From Gemmatimonadota bacterium (GTDB lineage: Bacteria > Gemmatimonadota > Gemmatimonadetes > Palauibacterales > Palauibacteraceae): a DNA stretch of 13,180 nt. Under the pieces are notes generated by a model, which saw nothing but the letters and a program-made list of their open reading frames with translations, was not told where the DNA came from and searched no databases. The stretch's first letter is position 1. Each line of letters opens with the position of its first letter. Made by a program: the position numbers and the translations under genes. Location: contig JAOTWC010000017.1 of the NCBI GenBank assembly GCA_029863105.1, positions 1 to 13,180 of the forward strand, in the 5' to 3' direction. Below, in pieces: positions 12,538 to 13,180 of the stretch.

Positions 12538-13180
12538 GGTATGACGAGGCGGCACTCGAGCGCATTATCGAGCAGATCACGCACGAGGTGCTTGTCATGG
12601 TCGGCGAAGGAGAGATCCCAGGACCCGGACCTGCGGCGGCGGAGACGGGAAACATGCTGTCGGCACAGAATTATGTCGATCGCGTGCAGCCGGTGGTCCG
12701 GGCGGGTGCGGACCGAATCGCCAGCACGCTCGGCGTTGCCCCCACGGACGGCAGCCTCAGCCATATGATAGACCACACGCTTCTCAAACCCGACGCCACG
12801 CAGGCGCAGGTAGCTCAGTTGTGCTACGAGGCCAAGAAGTGCGACTTCGCCTCGGTGTGCGTGAACCCGTCGCATGTGAAGCTGTGCGCCGACCTGCTCA
12901 AGGAGTCGGAGGTGCGCGTATGCACCGTAGTGGGCTTTCCGCTCGGTGCCACCTCGACGGAAACCAAAGCCTTCGAGGCGCAGAAGGCGATTCGCGACGG
13001 GGCCTCTGAGGTCGACATGGTAATCAACGTCGGCGCGCTCAAGTCGCGGGACTACGAACTCGTGCAGCGTGACATCGCATCGGTTGCGCGAGTCTGCCAC
13101 GCCGGGGGCGCCATCCTCAAGGTCATCATTGAGGCCGTCCTGCTCAGCGACGAGGAGAAGGTCGCGGCCTGCCTGATCGT
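12534..13180 (+). CDS. deoC: Deoxyribose-phosphate aldolase with N-terminal targeting helix (partial, cut by window edge)
   Basis: 215 complete codons are visible. The aldolase domain starts near residue 75: MIDHTLLKPDAT (78-89, with D80), SVCVNPSHV (107-115), VVGFPLGAT (132-140), DMVINVGALKS (161-171, with catalytic D161) and ILKVIIE (194-200), where K196 is the Schiff-base lysine. The last active-site lysine would lie beyond the edge. DeoC splits 2-deoxyribose 5-phosphate into glyceraldehyde 3-phosphate and acetaldehyde. Ordinary DeoC begins close to the MIDHT motif, so the first 70 residues are extra. They comprise an amphipathic helix (DEAALERIIEQITHEVLVMV, 4-23), a Gly/Pro/Ala linker (24-40) and a second short helical stretch. 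Helix plus linker is the form of a microcompartment encapsulation peptide. The ATG overlaps the rpiB stop as ATGA. Confidence 0.95.
   Translation, partial: MRYDEAALERIIEQITHEVLVMVGEGEIPGPGPAAAETGNMLSAQNYVDRVQPVVRAGADRIASTLGVAPTDGSLSHMIDHTLLKPDATQAQVAQLCYEAKKCDFASVCVNPSHVKLCADLLKESEVRVCTVVGFPLGATSTETKAFEAQKAIRDGASEVDMVINVGALKSRDYELVQRDIASVARVCHAGGAILKVIIEAVLLSDEEKVAACLI

Noticed and set aside
12381..13100. Long minus-strand open frame (239 codons) opposite rpiB/deoC
   Set aside because: It lies antisense to clear RpiB and DeoC coding sequence, and GC-rich third positions commonly open such frames. The protein has no recognisable motif.

Overview
The window is GC-rich and densely packed with bacterial chromosomal genes, and most reading frames overlap or nearly touch. 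Protein features point to a non-model Gram-negative lineage, and Gemmatimonadota is my best guess from general protein character: a soluble RsrA-like anti-sigma factor, an M42 peptidase operon, a CoaE–PHP fusion and a TonB-like membrane anchor. No rRNA or marker gene in the window tests this. I saw no tRNA, rRNA, CRISPR array, insertion sequence or other mobile element.

Left and centre (130-8514, all on the minus strand): eleven genes read M42 aminopeptidase, MntR/DtxR-type regulator, a 75-residue unknown, a PHP exonuclease/phosphatase, thioredoxin reductase, an IscA/ErpA-type Fe-S protein, an MBL-fold hydrolase, a small zinc-ribbon protein, a DHH phosphoesterase, a CoaE–PHP fusion and a second DHH phosphoesterase (NrnA-like). 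Junctions are 1-4 base overlaps or gaps of 2-9 bases, so this looks like one operon of about 8.4 kb with extensive translational coupling. It contains four nucleic-acid or nucleotide phosphoesterase domains (two DHH, two PHP) next to the last enzyme of CoA synthesis, together with redox, Fe-S and metal-homeostasis functions.

Middle (8613-10102, minus strand): a group-IV (ECF) sigma factor and a zinc-binding anti-sigma factor overlap by four bases, the classic SigR/RsrA-like layout. Upstream is a protein with a TonB-like N-terminal anchor but no recognisable TonB C-terminal domain. A perfect 7-bp inverted repeat and a possible leaderless promoter lie just before the sigma gene.

Right (10222-13180, plus strand): a stand-alone SRAP/HMCES (YedK) gene is followed by what looks like the start of a different operon. 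This begins with a TetR regulator whose own start is covered by a perfect inverted repeat. It continues with a ribose-5-phosphate isomerase B (RpiB) and a deoxyribose-phosphate aldolase (DeoC, cut by the window edge). Both enzymes carry N-terminal extensions that catalytic homologues lack, each with an amphipathic helix of the kind that targets enzymes into bacterial microcompartments. RpiB also carries a segment like the N-termini of EutQ and EutT. RpiB plus DeoC with such tags is the signature of sugar-phosphate-utilising (SPU-type) microcompartments. The shell genes would lie beyond the right edge and are not visible, so the microcompartment reading is inference, though a specific and testable one.
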